Notes under the pieces: generated by a model | The model's database searches: none | Seen by the model: only the letters and a program-made list of their open reading frames with translations | Told to the model about the DNA's origin: nothing | Source: Plectosphaerella cucumerina | Lineage: Eukaryota > Ascomycota > Sordariomycetes > Glomerellales > Plectosphaerellaceae | DNA: 64,000 nt | Assembly (NCBI GenBank): GCA_020746995.1 | Contig: JAGPXD010000001.1 | Location: forward strand, 6,448,001-6,512,000 | Direction: 5' to 3' | Part shown: piece by piece, positions 63,359 through 64,000 of the stretch | Layout: every line of letters starts with the position of its first letter | Numbering within the stretch: the stretch's first letter is position 1 | Translations under genes and position numbers: made by a program

Positions 63359-64000
63359 TCAATGCGAGTCCTGAAGGAGGGAGTCGCGTTCATCGGGCTC
63401 GTCTGGATCACCGCGCTGCCCGGCGCGTCCGCGGCCGTCGCCGAATGCGCTCTCCCAGACCTGTGCGCCCGTGGCGAACTGACGTGACTGCCGCACGGGT
63501 ACCCAGACGCCCGAGACAGGGCACGATCGCGTCGGGCTGCTCGTGTCGGTGCCCGCGCGACCGCGCGTCGGCGAGCCCTGGCCCTGGTTCTCGAAGATGC
63601 TGCGCATCTTCTGGAACATGCTGCCGGGGGACTCGTTGACGGCGGTCCTGCCGGGCGAGGCATTGTTTGTCGTGGGGATGCTGGTGCTTGTCGGCCATCG
63701 CTGGCTGACGGGCAGGGTGGGCTCCTGGTATGTCTTGGTGTCTTGACGGAAAGGATCATACTCAGGTGCGTTTGCGTCGGTGAGGTTCGAGTCGTTTCGA
63801 GGTCGCGCCGGCCACGAGTCGCGAATGACAGGCTCGTTCTTGTCTGCGTGGAGGGCTGAGTGGACAGGCGACGACGGCGACGATGACAGGGTGCTTTGGC
63901 TGCGAAGGGAGATGGGGGCCGAGTCAGTCCTTTCATGCCAGGGCACGTTGGTCACGTCTCGGGGCATGAACATTTCGGGGTCAAAGTCCTCCTCAGGCGC
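63359..64000 (-). CDS. 3' part of a Ser/Pro-rich protein gene, cut by window end
   Basis: The frame enters the window at 64000 already open (APEEDFDPEMFMPRD) and ends at the TGA at 63359, so 213 C-terminal residues are visible. The segment is disordered and rich in Ser, Pro, Arg and Asp (SQSTLSSSPSSPVHSAL, GQGSPTRGRAGTDTSS), with one helical patch GSMFQKMRSIFENQ. The rest of the gene and its start lie outside the window. The family is not recognised; a scaffold or signalling protein with phosphorylation sites is possible. Confidence 0.6.
   Translation of the reverse strand, partial: APEEDFDPEMFMPRDVTNVPWHERTDSAPISLRSQSTLSSSPSSPVHSALHADKNEPVIRDSWPARPRNDSNLTDANAPEYDPFRQDTKTYQEPTLPVSQRWPTSTSIPTTNNASPGRTAVNESPGSMFQKMRSIFENQGQGSPTRGRAGTDTSSPTRSCPVSGVWVPVRQSRQFATGAQVWESAFGDGRGRAGQRGDPDEPDERDSLLQDSH

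Noticed and set aside
1..64000. tRNA or rRNA genes
   Set aside because: Intergenic regions were scanned by eye for B-box-like GGTTCRAATCC sequences with matching arms; none was found. A tRNAscan run would settle it.

Overview
The window looks like nuclear DNA of a filamentous ascomycete (Pezizomycotina, most likely a Sordariomycete). The genes are split by very short introns (46-79 nt, one of 191) with GTRAGT or GTACGT donors and CTRAC/CTGAC branch sites. Typical Pezizomycotina families are present: a HET-domain protein, Zn2Cys6 regulators, MFS transporters, a P450 and F-box-like proteins. Species assignment is inference; no rRNA, tRNA, CRISPR or intact transposon was recognised. || Layout. 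0-2.9 kb: a membrane-anchored lectin-like gene with one frame break, between two sets of tandem repeats. 2.9-8.2 kb: a 14-TM drug-efflux MFS gene (minus) and a HET-domain gene (plus), divergent. 8.8-15.8 kb: a compact housekeeping block with ASA1 (WD40, ASTRA), NMD3 (60S export), ESF2 (pre-rRNA processing, convergent with NMD3) and an aldehyde dehydrogenase. 15.8-23.4 kb: gene-poor, holding one small three-exon gene with a long leader and a degenerate CRIB-like motif, plus a 17-bp minisatellite. 23.4-29.0 kb: a large mitochondrial PPR protein and ERG8 (phosphomevalonate kinase). 29.2-33.9 kb: two F-box-type genes and a 7-TM protein. || 34.0-40.6 kb is a decayed block. Two minus-strand gene remnants lie beside a plus-strand UPF1-like SF1 helicase. 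All three keep long conserved-looking frames that are interrupted by in-frame stops, five TGA and one TAG, each one C-to-T step from CGA or CAG. || 43.1-47.9 kb: a sugar transporter, an alpha/beta hydrolase and a PLP dehydratase. 48.2-59.5 kb looks like a regulated metabolic cluster: Zn2Cys6 regulator, P450, TauD-type dioxygenase, divergent ACS-family transporter, second Zn2Cys6 regulator and aldo-keto reductase. The dioxygenase and transporter share one 843-bp promoter region and resemble the yeast JLP1 and SOA1 functions, so use of organosulfonates or a related organic anion is a reasonable hypothesis. 59.8-64.0 kb: a disordered PPxY protein, a two-repeat ABM-like protein with a GC-AG intron, and the 3' part of a gene cut by the window end. 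|| Exon coordinates were read by hand from splice signals and reading frames; no alignment or database search was possible.
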